A program made the position numbers and the translations under genes. This document shows, piece by piece, positions 41,545-49,693 of a DNA stretch of 64,000 nt; the first letter of the stretch is position 1, and each line of letters opens with the position of its first letter. Under the pieces are notes generated by a model. The model was not told where the DNA came from. It was given only the letters and a program-made list of their open reading frames with translations, and searched no databases. Source of the DNA: Agreia sp. VKM Ac-1783 (GTDB lineage: Bacteria > Actinomycetota > Actinomycetes > Actinomycetales > Microbacteriaceae); assembly GCF_900177765.1 (NCBI RefSeq), contig NZ_FXWI01000001.1:1-64000 (forward strand), written 5' to 3'.

Positions 41545-42876
41545 CTAGAGCGACGCCAGCGCCTCTTCGAGGACGGTCGCCGCGTCGTCGATGAGCTCGT
41601 CGCTGATGACGACCGACGGCATGATGCGCAGCACCGAGTCCCAGCTGCCCGCGTCGAGCACGATCACGCCGTGCGTGGTGGCGTACTTCAGAATCGCCGT
41701 CAGTGCCTCGGGGTTGGGCTCGCGCGTGCCCGGCTTCACGAGCTCGACGCCGAACATGGCTCCCTTGCCGCGCACCTCGCCGACCACGTCGAACTTCTCT
41801 GGCCAGTCGCCGATGCGCGCCCAGAGCGAAGCCTCGACGCGCTGCGCTTCGGCCAGCAGGCCCTCGCGCTCGATGATGTCGAACACCTCGAGGGCGGCCG
41901 CGGTCGAGACCGGGTTGCCGCCGAACGTGCCGCCGATGCCGCCCGGCTGAACGGCATCCATGATCTCTGCGCGGCCGGTGACGGCGGCCAGCGGGAAGCC
42001 GCCCGCGATGCCCTTGGCCGTGGTGATGAGGTCGGGGATCACGCCGTCGTGGTGCTCGATGGAGTACCAGGTTCCCGTGCGCGCGATGCCGGCTTGGATC
42101 TCGTCGGCCACGAAGACGATGCCGTTCTCGCGGCAGAACTCGGCGATGCGGGCGAAGTAGCCGGGCGCCGGAATGACGATGCCGCCGTCACCCTGGATGG
42201 GCTCCACGAAGAACGCCGCGATCTCGCTGGCTCCGATGTGGGTCGTGATGTAGTCGATGGTCTTCTCGGCCGCCTCGGCTCCCGAGAGTCCGTCGCGGAA
42301 CGGGTAGCTCGTGGGAACGCTGTAGACCTCGCCGGGGAACGGACCCATGCCGGCGCGCTCCGGCCAGGGGCGGTAGGTCATGGCCATCGTGAGGTTGGTG
42401 CGGCCGTGGAACGCGTGGTCGAGGCTCACGATCGCGCGGCGCCCGGTGTATTTGCGGGCGATCTTCACCGCGTTCTCCACGGCCTCGGCTCCCGAGTTCA
42501 CCAGGATCGAGTGCTTCTCGAAGTCGCCGGGCGTGATCTCGGCGAGCTTCTCTGCCACGCGCACGTAATTCTCGTAGGGCGTGACCGTGAAGAGGGTGTG
42601 GGTCAGCTTGCCGGCCTGCGCGGCGGCCGCGGCCGCGACATCCGGATGCGCGTGGCCGATCGTGGTGACACCGATGCCGCAGCCGAGATCGATCAGCTGG
42701 TTGCCGTCGACGTCGACCAGGATCGCCCCGTCACCGCGCTCCATGTAGATGTTCGCCAGGGTGCCGGCGCCGCGAGAGACGGAACGGACTCGACGCTCCT
42801 GAAGCGCGACTGATTTCGGGCCCGGAAGTTCTGTGACGAGAGAGCGCTGCTGGGTGATGTCGAAGTCGCGGATCAT
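41545..42876 (-). CDS. gabT: 4-aminobutyrate--2-oxoglutarate transaminase
   Basis: 443 residues. GabT marks: ERGDGAILVDVDGNQLIDLGCGIGVTTIGHAHP, VNSGAEAVENAVKIARKYTGR (phosphate site), FVEPIQGDGGIVIPAPGYF, VADEIQAGIARTG (PLP Asp) and the PLP lysine in LITTAKGIAGGFPLAAVTG. It moves the amino group of GABA to 2-oxoglutarate, giving succinate semialdehyde, which the enzyme at 28018 could oxidise. It stands alone, divergent from the bS22 gene, and interrupts an otherwise conserved gene order. Confidence 0.95.
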   Translation of the reverse strand: MIRDFDITQQRSLVTELPGPKSVALQERRVRSVSRGAGTLANIYMERGDGAILVDVDGNQLIDLGCGIGVTTIGHAHPDVAAAAAAQAGKLTHTLFTVTPYENYVRVAEKLAEITPGDFEKHSILVNSGAEAVENAVKIARKYTGRRAIVSLDHAFHGRTNLTMAMTYRPWPERAGMGPFPGEVYSVPTSYPFRDGLSGAEAAEKTIDYITTHIGASEIAAFFVEPIQGDGGIVIPAPGYFARIAEFCRENGIVFVADEIQAGIARTGTWYSIEHHDGVIPDLITTAKGIAGGFPLAAVTGRAEIMDAVQPGGIGGTFGGNPVSTAAALEVFDIIEREGLLAEAQRVEASLWARIGDWPEKFDVVGEVRGKGAMFGVELVKPGTREPNPEALTAILKYATTHGVIVLDAGSWDSVLRIMPSVVISDELIDDAATVLEEALASL

Positions 42877-42905
42877 GCCTTCAGCCTAGGCGCCTGGTGC
42901 CCGCA

Positions 42906-42935
42906 TTAGTCGTTCAGCGTTCGGCCTTGTAGACT
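42906..42935 (+). promoter_or_regulatory. Candidate promoter of the bS22 gene
   Basis: TTAGTC (42906-42911) and TAGACT (42930-42935) are separated by 18 bases and stand about 65 bases upstream of the bS22 start codon. The -10 fits the actinobacterial TANNNT pattern; the -35 is weak. Confidence 0.4.
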
Positions 42936-42999
42936 GCTCCGAGGCAAAATTCTCTTCCGCTGCGATCTGCGCAGCGAAGCTCAAAATCGTGAGGTCCCT

Positions 43000-43098
43000 G
43001 TGGGTTCAGTAATCAAGAAGCGTCGCAAGCGTATGGCGAAGAAGAAGCACCGCAAGCTGCTTCGCAAGACACGTCACCAGCGCCGCAACAAGAAGTAG
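43000..43098 (+). CDS. Small ribosomal subunit protein bS22 (32 residues)
   Basis: GTG start at 43000 with GAGGT 5 bases upstream, then VIKKRRKRMAKKKHRKLLRK and a basic tail ending HQRRNKK. Over half of the residues are Lys or Arg. This is the tiny protein found in actinobacterial 30S subunits, equivalent to Rv0500B in Mycobacterium tuberculosis and sharing the AURKAIP1/COX24-type motif. It is easily missed because of its size. A strong terminator follows at 43135. Confidence 0.95.
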   Translation: MGSVIKKRRKRMAKKKHRKLLRKTRHQRRNKK

Positions 43099-43134
43099 CA
43101 TCTCGCGCAGCGCTGTGCGCTGCCGAAGTAGCAC

Positions 43135-43163
43135 AAGCGCCAGGCCTCAGGTCTGGCGCTTTT
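43135..43163 (+). terminator. Rho-independent terminator of the bS22 gene
   Basis: AAGCGCCAG and CTGGCGCTT form a 9-bp stem with a 9-base loop, ending in a TTTT run. It lies 37 bases after the bS22 stop codon and reads on the plus strand. Confidence 0.88.
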
Positions 43164-43180
43164 GCTGTGCCCGGAAAGCG

Positions 43181-43276
43181 CTGATCGAGTAGTCGCGCGA
43201 CGAAGGAGCCGACGTATCGAGATCACCGTAACGGTGGTCTCGATACGCTCGTCCCTCGCTACTCGACCGGCGCAGC
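43181..43276. repeat. REP-like palindromic repeat, copy 3
   Basis: Outer arms CTGATCGAGTAG and CTACTCGACCGG flank GTATCGAGATCACCG and CGGTGGTCTCGATACGCTCG, so the element is a nested palindrome able to form a long hairpin. It lies between the bS22 terminator and the 3' end of the HAD phosphatase gene. Confidence 0.85.
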
Positions 43277-43286
43277 GGGCAGGCGC

Positions 43287-44060
43287 TCAGCGAGCCCGGC
43301 GGGCCTCTCGGCGCACGCGCTTGCGAGCCTCTTTGATGCTCGACGGGTTCAGCCGCATCACGGGCCACTCGTGCTTCGTCGCGTGCGCGTGCAGGGCGTG
43401 GTCAGGGTTCACCACGACCGGATGCCCGACGAACGTCAGCAGCGGAATGTCGTTGCTCGAGTCGGAGTAGGCCCAGCACTCCGCAGGGTCGACGCCGATG
43501 CCGTTGGCGAGGGCGATGGATGCATCGGCCTTGTCTTGCGCGTGCATCACCGGGCCTTCGAGTACGCCCGTGTAGACGCCGTCTTTCGATTCGAACCGCG
43601 TGCCGAGCGCGCCGGTCAGACCGAGCCGTCGAGCAAAGACGTCGGCGACCTCGCTGGCGGTGGCAGACACGATCCAGACCTGGTGGCCCATGGCCAGATG
43701 CTCTTTCGTGAGGGCGACCGTCTCGGGCCAGAGCCGCTGGCTGATGCGACGATCGAAGATGTCCTCGCTCAGCGAGCGGATCTCGGCCTGGGTCTTGCCC
43801 TCGATCAGGCGCAGGGCCTTCTCTTTGATGTCGCTGAGGTGGCCCATGTTCTCGCCCACCTTGATGAAGTGACGCTGCTGCCAGAAGAAGCGCCAGATGT
43901 CGCGGGGCGAGAGCATGCCCCGACGCCACGCACCGATCGCCACGTGCCAGACGCTCGCTCCGCGCAGAAGCGTGTTGTCGACATCGAAGAAGGCGATGAC
44001 AGGGCGATTTGCGGCGGGCGACTCGAGGTCGCTGCCCGGCGGCAGTTCGGTATTCGGCAT
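43287..44060 (-). CDS. HAD-IB family phosphatase, SerB1-like
   Basis: 257 residues. Motif I is VIAFFDVDNTLLRGAS with the nucleophile Asp; motif II is in VWIVSATASEVADVFARRLGL; motif III/IV has DKADASIALANGIG and CWAYSDSSNDIPLLTFVGHPVVVNPD. This is the HAD-IB class that includes phosphoserine phosphatase-like SerB1 of mycobacteria (Rv0505c) found in the same neighbourhood. Its substrate is not proven in that family. The C-terminus is basic (RKRVRREARRAR). Divergent from the glutaredoxin-like gene. Confidence 0.9.
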   Translation of the reverse strand: MPNTELPPGSDLESPAANRPVIAFFDVDNTLLRGASVWHVAIGAWRRGMLSPRDIWRFFWQQRHFIKVGENMGHLSDIKEKALRLIEGKTQAEIRSLSEDIFDRRISQRLWPETVALTKEHLAMGHQVWIVSATASEVADVFARRLGLTGALGTRFESKDGVYTGVLEGPVMHAQDKADASIALANGIGVDPAECWAYSDSSNDIPLLTFVGHPVVVNPDHALHAHATKHEWPVMRLNPSSIKEARKRVRREARRAR

Positions 44061-44118
44061 GGGTTCCCCATGGTACCCACCCGGGCTACGCGACGGCGTC
44101 GGGGTCTAGGGTGAATGA

Positions 44119-44400
44119 GTGCCCGCCATCCAGCTCACCCTGCTCTCGAAGCCGGGGTGCCATCTCTGCGATGACGCCCGACAGGTGGTGTCCGACGTGC
44201 TGGTGACGATTCCGCCACGCGACGGCGTGCCTTCGGTGGTCTTCGATGAGAAGTCGATCCTCGACGACCCCGAGCTCTTCGATGAGTACGTCGAGGAGAT
44301 TCCCGTGGTGCTGATCAATGGTCGCGTGCACACGATCTGGCGCGTCGACCCGGCGCGCCTCACGAACGCTCTCACCACCGAACTCGAGGAGTTGGCATGA
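44119..44400 (+). CDS. Glutaredoxin-family thioredoxin-fold protein
   Basis: 93 residues, GTG start. The redox motif is LLSKPGCHLCDDARQVV (CxxC at about residues 14-17), with the conserved cis-Pro in EEIPVVLING. It matches the small DUF836/Rv0508-type proteins that follow serB1 in Actinobacteria. Probably a cytoplasmic thiol-disulphide protein. Its stop overlaps the start of the next gene (ATGA), so the two are coupled. Confidence 0.88.
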   Translation: MPAIQLTLLSKPGCHLCDDARQVVSDVLVTIPPRDGVPSVVFDEKSILDDPELFDEYVEEIPVVLINGRVHTIWRVDPARLTNALTTELEELA

Positions 44401-44696
44401 TCCGTCACGTTGTCGCATGGAAGCTCGCCGCTGAGGACGAAGAGGGGAAGGTCGCCGCTGCCGCCGCTATTCAGGCCGCCCTCGCGCCCCTGCCCGCGAT
44501 CATTCCCGAGATCAAGAGCTTCTCGATCGGGCCCAACGTGGCCTACCCCGATCAGAACTGGGACATCTGCCTCGTCGCCGATTACGACGACCTCGAGGGG
44601 CTCGAGACCTACCAGGTGCACCCCGAGCACCTGAAGGCCGTCGACGTCGTCCGGCCGCTCGTGTCGACGCGGGCGAGCGTCGACTTCGAACTCTAG
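44397..44696 (+). CDS. Dabb-family (stress-response alpha/beta barrel) protein
   Basis: 99 residues. The start MIRHVVAWKLAAEDEEGK, then IIPEIKSFSIGPN and DICLVADYDDLEGLETYQVHPEHLKAVDVV, is the Dabb domain, a dimeric ferredoxin-like barrel. The biochemical function is unknown for most members. It overlaps the glutaredoxin-like gene by 4 bases and is followed 5 bases later by an acetyltransferase gene, so the three probably form an operon. Confidence 0.88.
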   Translation: MIRHVVAWKLAAEDEEGKVAAAAAIQAALAPLPAIIPEIKSFSIGPNVAYPDQNWDICLVADYDDLEGLETYQVHPEHLKAVDVVRPLVSTRASVDFEL

Positions 44697-44701
44697 AAGC
44701 T

Positions 44702-45271
44702 GTGACGACACAGCTCGAGACGCCCAGGCTGATCCTTCGCCGCTGGCGTTCCTCCGACCGCGAGCCCTACTCCGCGATGAACGCCGATCCCGAGGTCATG
44801 CGCTACTTTCCGTCGGTGCTCGACAGGCAGAGAAGTGATGTCTCCGCCGACCGGCTCGACGCCGGGTTCGACCTCCACGGCCACGGCCGCTGGGCGCTGG
44901 AGCGTCGGGACACCGGAGAGTTCATCGGGTTCACGGGGGTGGGCCCCATGCCCGAGGGAGTGCCCGGTGCTGGGGGTATGGAGGTCGGCTGGCGGATCGC
45001 GCGCGCACACTGGCGGCAAGGATTCGCTCTCGAGGCCGCGACCGCGGCGCTGGATGCCGCATTCGCGCCGGACGCTGCGCCGCAGCTTGTCGAGGTGAAC
45101 TCCATCACCGCCGTCGGCAACGAGCCCTCGCGCGGCGTAATGCGCCGTCTGGGCATGCGTCACGTCGACGACTTCGAGCATCCGGGCGTGCCCGAAGGCT
45201 CGCCCGTCAGGGCGTGCGTGCGCTACATACTCAGCCGCGACGAATGGATGCGGTCGCGCTCGGACTCCTGA
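44702..45271 (+). CDS. GNAT-family N-acetyltransferase (RimJ/RimL type)
   Basis: 189 residues, GTG start. It opens LETPRLILRRWRSSDREPYSAMNADPEVMRYFP, the typical RimJ/RimL-like start, and has the acetyl-CoA region VGWRIARAHWRQGFALEAATAALD and SITAVGNEPSRGVMRRLGMRHV. The acceptor, whether ribosomal protein, small amine or peptide, is unknown. Five bases after the Dabb gene. Confidence 0.9.
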   Translation: MTTQLETPRLILRRWRSSDREPYSAMNADPEVMRYFPSVLDRQRSDVSADRLDAGFDLHGHGRWALERRDTGEFIGFTGVGPMPEGVPGAGGMEVGWRIARAHWRQGFALEAATAALDAAFAPDAAPQLVEVNSITAVGNEPSRGVMRRLGMRHVDDFEHPGVPEGSPVRACVRYILSRDEWMRSRSDS

Positions 45272-45302
45272 CGGTGTTTGCGGCCGCGCGCAGCGTGCTG
45301 GG

Positions 45303-45623
45303 TCAGGACGCCTCGGAGCGCCGCGATTCCTCGCGCTCTCGCTCGCGGATGAAGTCTGCCGCCGTGAGGCCGTGCACGCGCTTGGAGTACATCGACGCGT
45401 TCAGGCCTTCGACGAAGACACCCGGGTCGGCATTGAGCGCCGTCGCGAGGCGGACGAGCGTCTCGACGTTCGGATGGACCTGACCGCGTTCGATCTTGCC
45501 GACACTGGTCCAGTGCATCTCCGACAGCGAGGCGAGGTCTTCGAGAGTGAGACCCAACTTGAGGCGCTGCTCGCGCACTCGCTCGCCTAAAATCGCGGCG
45601 GCATCCGAGTGCGTTTTGGTCAC
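45303..45623 (-). CDS. Small XRE-family helix-turn-helix regulator
   Basis: 106 residues. An N-terminal Cro/C1-type HTH (LGERVREQRLKLGLTLEDLASLSEMHWTSVGKIERGQVHPNVETLVRLATAL) covers most of the protein; the tail (LTAADFIREREREESRR) is charged and probably helical. No ligand domain is present. It stands between the acetyltransferase, with which it converges, and a small membrane-protein gene on the same strand. Confidence 0.88.
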   Translation of the reverse strand: MTKTHSDAAAILGERVREQRLKLGLTLEDLASLSEMHWTSVGKIERGQVHPNVETLVRLATALNADPGVFVEGLNASMYSKRVHGLTAADFIREREREESRRSEAS

Positions 45624-45719
45624 GCGTCATGATGTCGCGCATAAGAGAAGCGAAGCCAGAGCGCCGAGGCTCAATGCGTTTGTGCCCTGCGTCGAACGGC
45701 GTCGAAGCAGGGCGCCGGA

Positions 45720-45848
45720 TCAGCGGGCGAGGTACTCGCGCGTGGGCTGGCGACGGTACCCGTCGGTGGCGACGGCGCGCACGGTGGCGGCGATTCCGGC
45801 GACGGAGATGACGGCGAAGATGGACGATACGACGATGGCGATAAGCAT
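45720..45848 (-). CDS. 42-residue single-helix membrane protein
   Basis: ATG 45848 follows GAAAGG by 9 bases. The peptide has a hydrophobic helix (MLIAIVVSSIFAVISVAGIA) and a short polar end ...TDGYRRQPTREYLAR. Short proteins with a similar TDGYRR tail seem to recur in Microbacteriaceae, but this is recalled rather than checked. Function unknown. The ribosome binding site and the clean hydrophobic/polar split support a real gene. Confidence 0.6.
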   Translation of the reverse strand: MLIAIVVSSIFAVISVAGIAATVRAVATDGYRRQPTREYLAR

Positions 45849-46012
45849 GAGTTGGGAACCTTTCTTGTTCTAAGTCTCAACTTCTCAACCCGGAAGCACA
45901 ACTAACTATTTCTATGGCCGAGAAGTATTTTCGCTACTTTGTTCTCGCGGTCTGTAAGCGCATAGATCGGCTATCAGCTTTTCCCCGACCGCCGCTCCGT
46001 AAACTGGACTCC

Positions 46013-46657
46013 GTGGTAGCCAGCCAGATCCATCTCGTGCGTCACGGCGAGGTCTTCAATCCCCAACGTGTGCTCTACGGGCGACTCCCGGGATTCGGTC
46101 TTTCCGACCTCGGTCATGAGATGGCGCGTTCCGCCGCGGCCGAGCTCGTCGAGAGGCGTCGCAGCATCAGCGCCCTCTACGCATCGCCGCTTCAGCGCAC
46201 ACAGGAGTCGGCGCAACCGGTCTCCCAGGCGTTCGAGCTGCCCATCATCACCGATCCGCGCATCATCGAGCCCACGAACCGTTTCGAGGGGCTGAACATG
46301 CGCGGCCGAAGCTCCGCGCTCAAGAACCCCCGAACGTGGCCGTGGCTCCGCAATCCCACCATCCCCAGCTGGGGCGAGCCGTATGCATCCATCAAGATCC
46401 GGATGCTCGCTGCCATGAGTGACGCCTACAACTCTGTCGAATCAGGAGACGTGGTTCTCGTGAGCCATCAGCTGCCCATCTGGACGACCCATCTCGCGAT
46501 CGCCGGAAAACCCCTCTTCCACGATCCGCGCCGTCGCCGCTGCGAACTCTCGAGCATCACGAGTTTCGAGCGCGTCGGCAATCGCTGGGTCGAGACCGGC
46601 TACGTCGATCCCGCCGCCGATCTGGCCGAGAACGCGACAGACGTGGGTGCCGTATGA
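46013..46657 (+). CDS. Histidine phosphatase (phosphoglycerate mutase-like) protein
   Basis: 214 residues from GTG 46013; the frame is open upstream but not conserved. The catalytic motif is IHLVRHGEVFNP, the second His is in VVLVSHQLPIWTTHLAI, and YASPLQRTQESAQP is the usual acid-base region. It is a cytoplasmic phosphatase of unknown substrate. The stop overlaps the ATG of the TlpA-like gene (ATGA), placing it first in the cytochrome c maturation operon, an arrangement common in Actinobacteria. Confidence 0.88.
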   Translation: MVASQIHLVRHGEVFNPQRVLYGRLPGFGLSDLGHEMARSAAAELVERRRSISALYASPLQRTQESAQPVSQAFELPIITDPRIIEPTNRFEGLNMRGRSSALKNPRTWPWLRNPTIPSWGEPYASIKIRMLAAMSDAYNSVESGDVVLVSHQLPIWTTHLAIAGKPLFHDPRRRRCELSSITSFERVGNRWVETGYVDPAADLAENATDVGAV

Positions 46658-47265
46658 ACGGCATCCGGATGCGCCGCGCGGCGAAAGCGGGCGTGGCGGG
46701 CCTCGTCGTGGCCAGCGCCCTCCTGCTTGCGGGCTGCTCCAACGACCCCCTCGCAGACCAGTACCTGTCGGGCGACGGCAAGAACTACATCGCCGGCGAC
46801 GGCACGGTCACCGAGATCAAGCCCGAGGCGCGCCAGAAGGCTGTCGACTTCGCAGGTACGACGGCCGAGGGATCCTCGGTGAGCCAGGCCGATTACTCCG
46901 GCGAGGTCGTCGTGCTGAACTTCTGGTACGCCAGCTGCGCGCCGTGCCGGGTCGAGGCTCCCGAGCTCGCCAAGCTCAGCGCCAAGTACGACGGACAGGG
47001 TGCGAGCTTCCTCGGGGTCAACGTGCGCGACCAGGCGCCTCAGGCCATCAGCTTCGAGAAGAACTACGGCATCACGTATCCCTCGGTCATCGACACCGAC
47101 GGTGCTCTTCAGCTCGCCTTCAGCGGAGAGGTGTCGCCGAATGCCGTGCCGACCACCCTCGTGATCGACAAAGAGGGCCGTGTCGCCGCGCGCATCCTCG
47201 GGCAGGTGAGCGAGCCGTCGATTCTCGACACGCTCATCCGCGACACCATTGCTGAGTCGAGCTAG
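46654..47265 (+). CDS. TlpA/ResA-type thiol-disulphide lipoprotein
   Basis: 203 residues. The signal ends in a lipobox ASALLLAGC with Cys at residue 28. The thioredoxin fold has NFWYASCAPCRVEAPEL (CxxC at about residues 95-98) and the cis-Pro in SPNAVPTTLVIDKEG. Anchored outside the membrane, it keeps apocytochrome c haem-binding Cys reduced, with electrons supplied by the CcdA protein encoded next. Coupled to the phosphatase gene by ATGA. Confidence 0.93.
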   Translation: MNGIRMRRAAKAGVAGLVVASALLLAGCSNDPLADQYLSGDGKNYIAGDGTVTEIKPEARQKAVDFAGTTAEGSSVSQADYSGEVVVLNFWYASCAPCRVEAPELAKLSAKYDGQGASFLGVNVRDQAPQAISFEKNYGITYPSVIDTDGALQLAFSGEVSPNAVPTTLVIDKEGRVAARILGQVSEPSILDTLIRDTIAESS

Positions 47266-47270
47266 CACTG

Positions 47271-48026
47271 GTGAACAATCCCTTCGCGGAGGCGGTGCTG
47301 TCCGGGCAGCTGCTGCTCGCCCTGCCGATCGCCCTGCTGGCCGGCCTCGTGTCGTTCGCGTCGCCCTGCGTTCTGCCGCTCGTTCCCGGGTATCTCGGCT
47401 ACATCGGCGGCTTCGCCTCGGCTCCGGATGCGACGGATCGCGCACGCGGACGCGGCCGGCTCCTGCTCGGCGTGGCCCTGTTCGTGCTCGGGTTCTCGCT
47501 GGTCTTCGTCGCCTACGGTGCGGCCTTCGGTGCCGTCGGCGCCTGGCTGACCACGTGGCAGGACCTGATCACCCGCATCCTCGGAGTGGTCGTGATCGTG
47601 CTCGGCCTGGTCTTCGTCGGGCAGTTCACCTTCATGCAGCGCACATTCAAACCCTCGTGGGCCCCCGCGACGGGCCTTGCGGGAGCGCCTCTATTGGGCC
47701 TCGTCTTCGGGCTGGGCTGGACCCCGTGCATCGGCCCGACCCTCTCGGCCATCTTCGCCCTCAGCCTCAACGGCGCCTCGCCATGGCGCGGCGCGCTGCT
47801 CGGCCTCGTCTACTGCATCGGGCTCGGAGTTCCGTTCCTGCTCGTCGCTCTCGGTTTCAACTGGGTCACCGGATCCGTCGCATTCCTCAAGCGGCATATT
47901 CGCGCGGTCAACATCATCGGCGGAGCGCTGCTCATCGCCGTCGGCCTCTTGATGGTCTCGGGAATCTGGACCATCGTCATGAACAACCTGCAGGGGGTGA
48001 TGTTCTCCTTTGTCTCGCCCGTCTGA
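47271..48026 (+). CDS. ccdA: CcdA/DsbD-type membrane thiol reductant transporter
   Basis: 251 residues, GTG start 5 bases after the TlpA-like stop. Six membrane helices are predicted. The two conserved Cys are in FASPCVLPLVPGYLGYIGG and LGWTPCIGPTLSAIF, the redox pair that carries electrons from cytoplasmic thioredoxin to the outer face. It works with the TlpA-like lipoprotein in System II cytochrome c maturation. The 3' end overlaps the resB gene by 17 bases. Confidence 0.94.
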   Translation: MNNPFAEAVLSGQLLLALPIALLAGLVSFASPCVLPLVPGYLGYIGGFASAPDATDRARGRGRLLLGVALFVLGFSLVFVAYGAAFGAVGAWLTTWQDLITRILGVVVIVLGLVFVGQFTFMQRTFKPSWAPATGLAGAPLLGLVFGLGWTPCIGPTLSAIFALSLNGASPWRGALLGLVYCIGLGVPFLLVALGFNWVTGSVAFLKRHIRAVNIIGGALLIAVGLLMVSGIWTIVMNNLQGVMFSFVSPV

Positions 48027-49680
48027 TCATTTCGATTCCCCGAGCCCGACGCCCGAGTCCGCGCGTGACGGCGGCTCGGCATCCATCACTCAACCGAAGT
48101 TGGGCGTCGTCGGCTGGCTGCGCTGGTTCTGGCGGCAGCTGTCGAGCATGCGCACGGCGCTGTTCCTGCTGTTGCTGCTCGCCCTGGCCGCGGTGCCCGG
48201 ATCGCTCGTTCCCCAGCGATCGAGCGACCCCAACGGCGTGACGCAGTACTTCGTCGACAATCCGACTCTGGCACCCATCCTCGACAGCGTGCAGATGTTC
48301 TCCGTCTACAGCTCGGTGTGGTTCTCGAGCATCTACCTGCTGCTGTTCATCTCGCTGGTCGGCTGCGTGATTCCGCGCACCAAGCATCATTTCGACGCGC
48401 TGCGCTCGGCCCCGCCGAAGACGCCGGCCAGGCTCGAACGGCTCGGCGGCTTCACGACCCGGCAGGCCGAGGGTGACTCCTCTGCGATCCTCGAGTCGGC
48501 GCGCACGATCCTCAAGAAGTCCGGTTACCGGGTGCGTCTGTTCCAGGATGCGCGTTCCACGTCGGTCTCGGCCGAGCGGGGATACGCGCGCGAGACCGGC
48601 AACCTGGTCTTCCACACGGCACTCGTCGGCATCCTCGTCACCGTCGGAATCGGCGGCGGCTTCGGCTACGCGGGTCAGCGCGTGGTGGTGGAGGGGCAGA
48701 CGTTCGTGAACACCCTGCTCGCCTTCGACTCGTTCAACCCCGGGCGGTTCTTCTCCGACGACACGCTCGCCCCGTTCACTCTGCGGCTCGACAAGTTCGA
48801 CGCCACCTACGAGACGAAGAACCTCAATGCGTTCGGTCAGCCCATCGACTACTCCGCGCACGTGACGACCGCCGAAGACGGCAAGGAATCCGACGGCGAG
48901 GTCAAGGTCAACAGCCCGCTCAAGATCGGCGGCTCCGATGTCTATCTGCTCGGAAACGGTTATGCGCCGACGCTCACCGTCAAGAATGCCCAGGGCGATG
49001 TCGTGTTCACCGACTCGGTTCCGTTCCTGCCGCAAGACGCGAACCTCACCTCTCTCGGAGTCATTAAGATCACGGACGGTCTGCCCGAACAGGTGGGCAT
49101 GATCGGGTTCTTCTACCCGACGCAGGACGTGGGCTCGAACGGCGCCTACTTCTCGTCATTCCCCGAGGCGGAATACCCGGTCGTCACCCTCAATGTCTAC
49201 GAGGGCGACCTCGGCCTCGACAAGGGTGTGCCGACATCCGTCTACTCTCTGGCCACCGACAAGATGACCCAGCTCACCGGTGGCAAGACCGGCATCGACT
49301 CGATCGAGCTCAAGCCGGGCGAGACGGCCGAGCTGCCGAACGGTATGGGCACGGTCACGCTCGACGGAATCAAACGCTTCGCGTCGTTCGACATCCATCG
49401 CGACCCGACGCAGGCCTGGGTGCTCGTGTTCGCGATCCTGGTGCTCGGCGGTCTGCTCACGTCGCTGTTCATTCCCCGCCGTCGCGTGTGGGTGAAACTC
49501 ATCGAGAACGCCGACGGCACGGGCGTGACTCTCGAGTACGCAGGACTGGCCCGCGGTGACGACCCGAGACTCGACGACGCTGTCGCCGAGATAGCCGATA
49601 AACACATCAAGAGCCTTCCGACGCCCGCCGGCAAGACGACAACCACAAACCCCGGCGCGAATACGCCAGACGACGCTTAG
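48010..49680 (+). CDS. resB: ResB (Ccs1) cytochrome c maturation protein
   Basis: About 556 residues. Start TTG 48010 lies inside the ccdA 3' end and suggests coupled translation; it has no perfect ribosome binding site (AGGGGG is 12 bases upstream). Marks of ResB are WFWRQLSSMRTALFLLLLLALAAVPGS, VPQRSSDPNGVTQYF and VWFSSIYLLLFISLVGCVIPR, then a large extracytoplasmic domain and a last helix VLVFAILVLGGLLTSLF. With CcsB it brings haem to apocytochrome c. Confidence 0.93.
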   Translation: MSRPSDHFDSPSPTPESARDGGSASITQPKLGVVGWLRWFWRQLSSMRTALFLLLLLALAAVPGSLVPQRSSDPNGVTQYFVDNPTLAPILDSVQMFSVYSSVWFSSIYLLLFISLVGCVIPRTKHHFDALRSAPPKTPARLERLGGFTTRQAEGDSSAILESARTILKKSGYRVRLFQDARSTSVSAERGYARETGNLVFHTALVGILVTVGIGGGFGYAGQRVVVEGQTFVNTLLAFDSFNPGRFFSDDTLAPFTLRLDKFDATYETKNLNAFGQPIDYSAHVTTAEDGKESDGEVKVNSPLKIGGSDVYLLGNGYAPTLTVKNAQGDVVFTDSVPFLPQDANLTSLGVIKITDGLPEQVGMIGFFYPTQDVGSNGAYFSSFPEAEYPVVTLNVYEGDLGLDKGVPTSVYSLATDKMTQLTGGKTGIDSIELKPGETAELPNGMGTVTLDGIKRFASFDIHRDPTQAWVLVFAILVLGGLLTSLFIPRRRVWVKLIENADGTGVTLEYAGLARGDDPRLDDAVAEIADKHIKSLPTPAGKTTTTNPGANTPDDA

Positions 49681-49693
49681 GATTACCCCCGTG

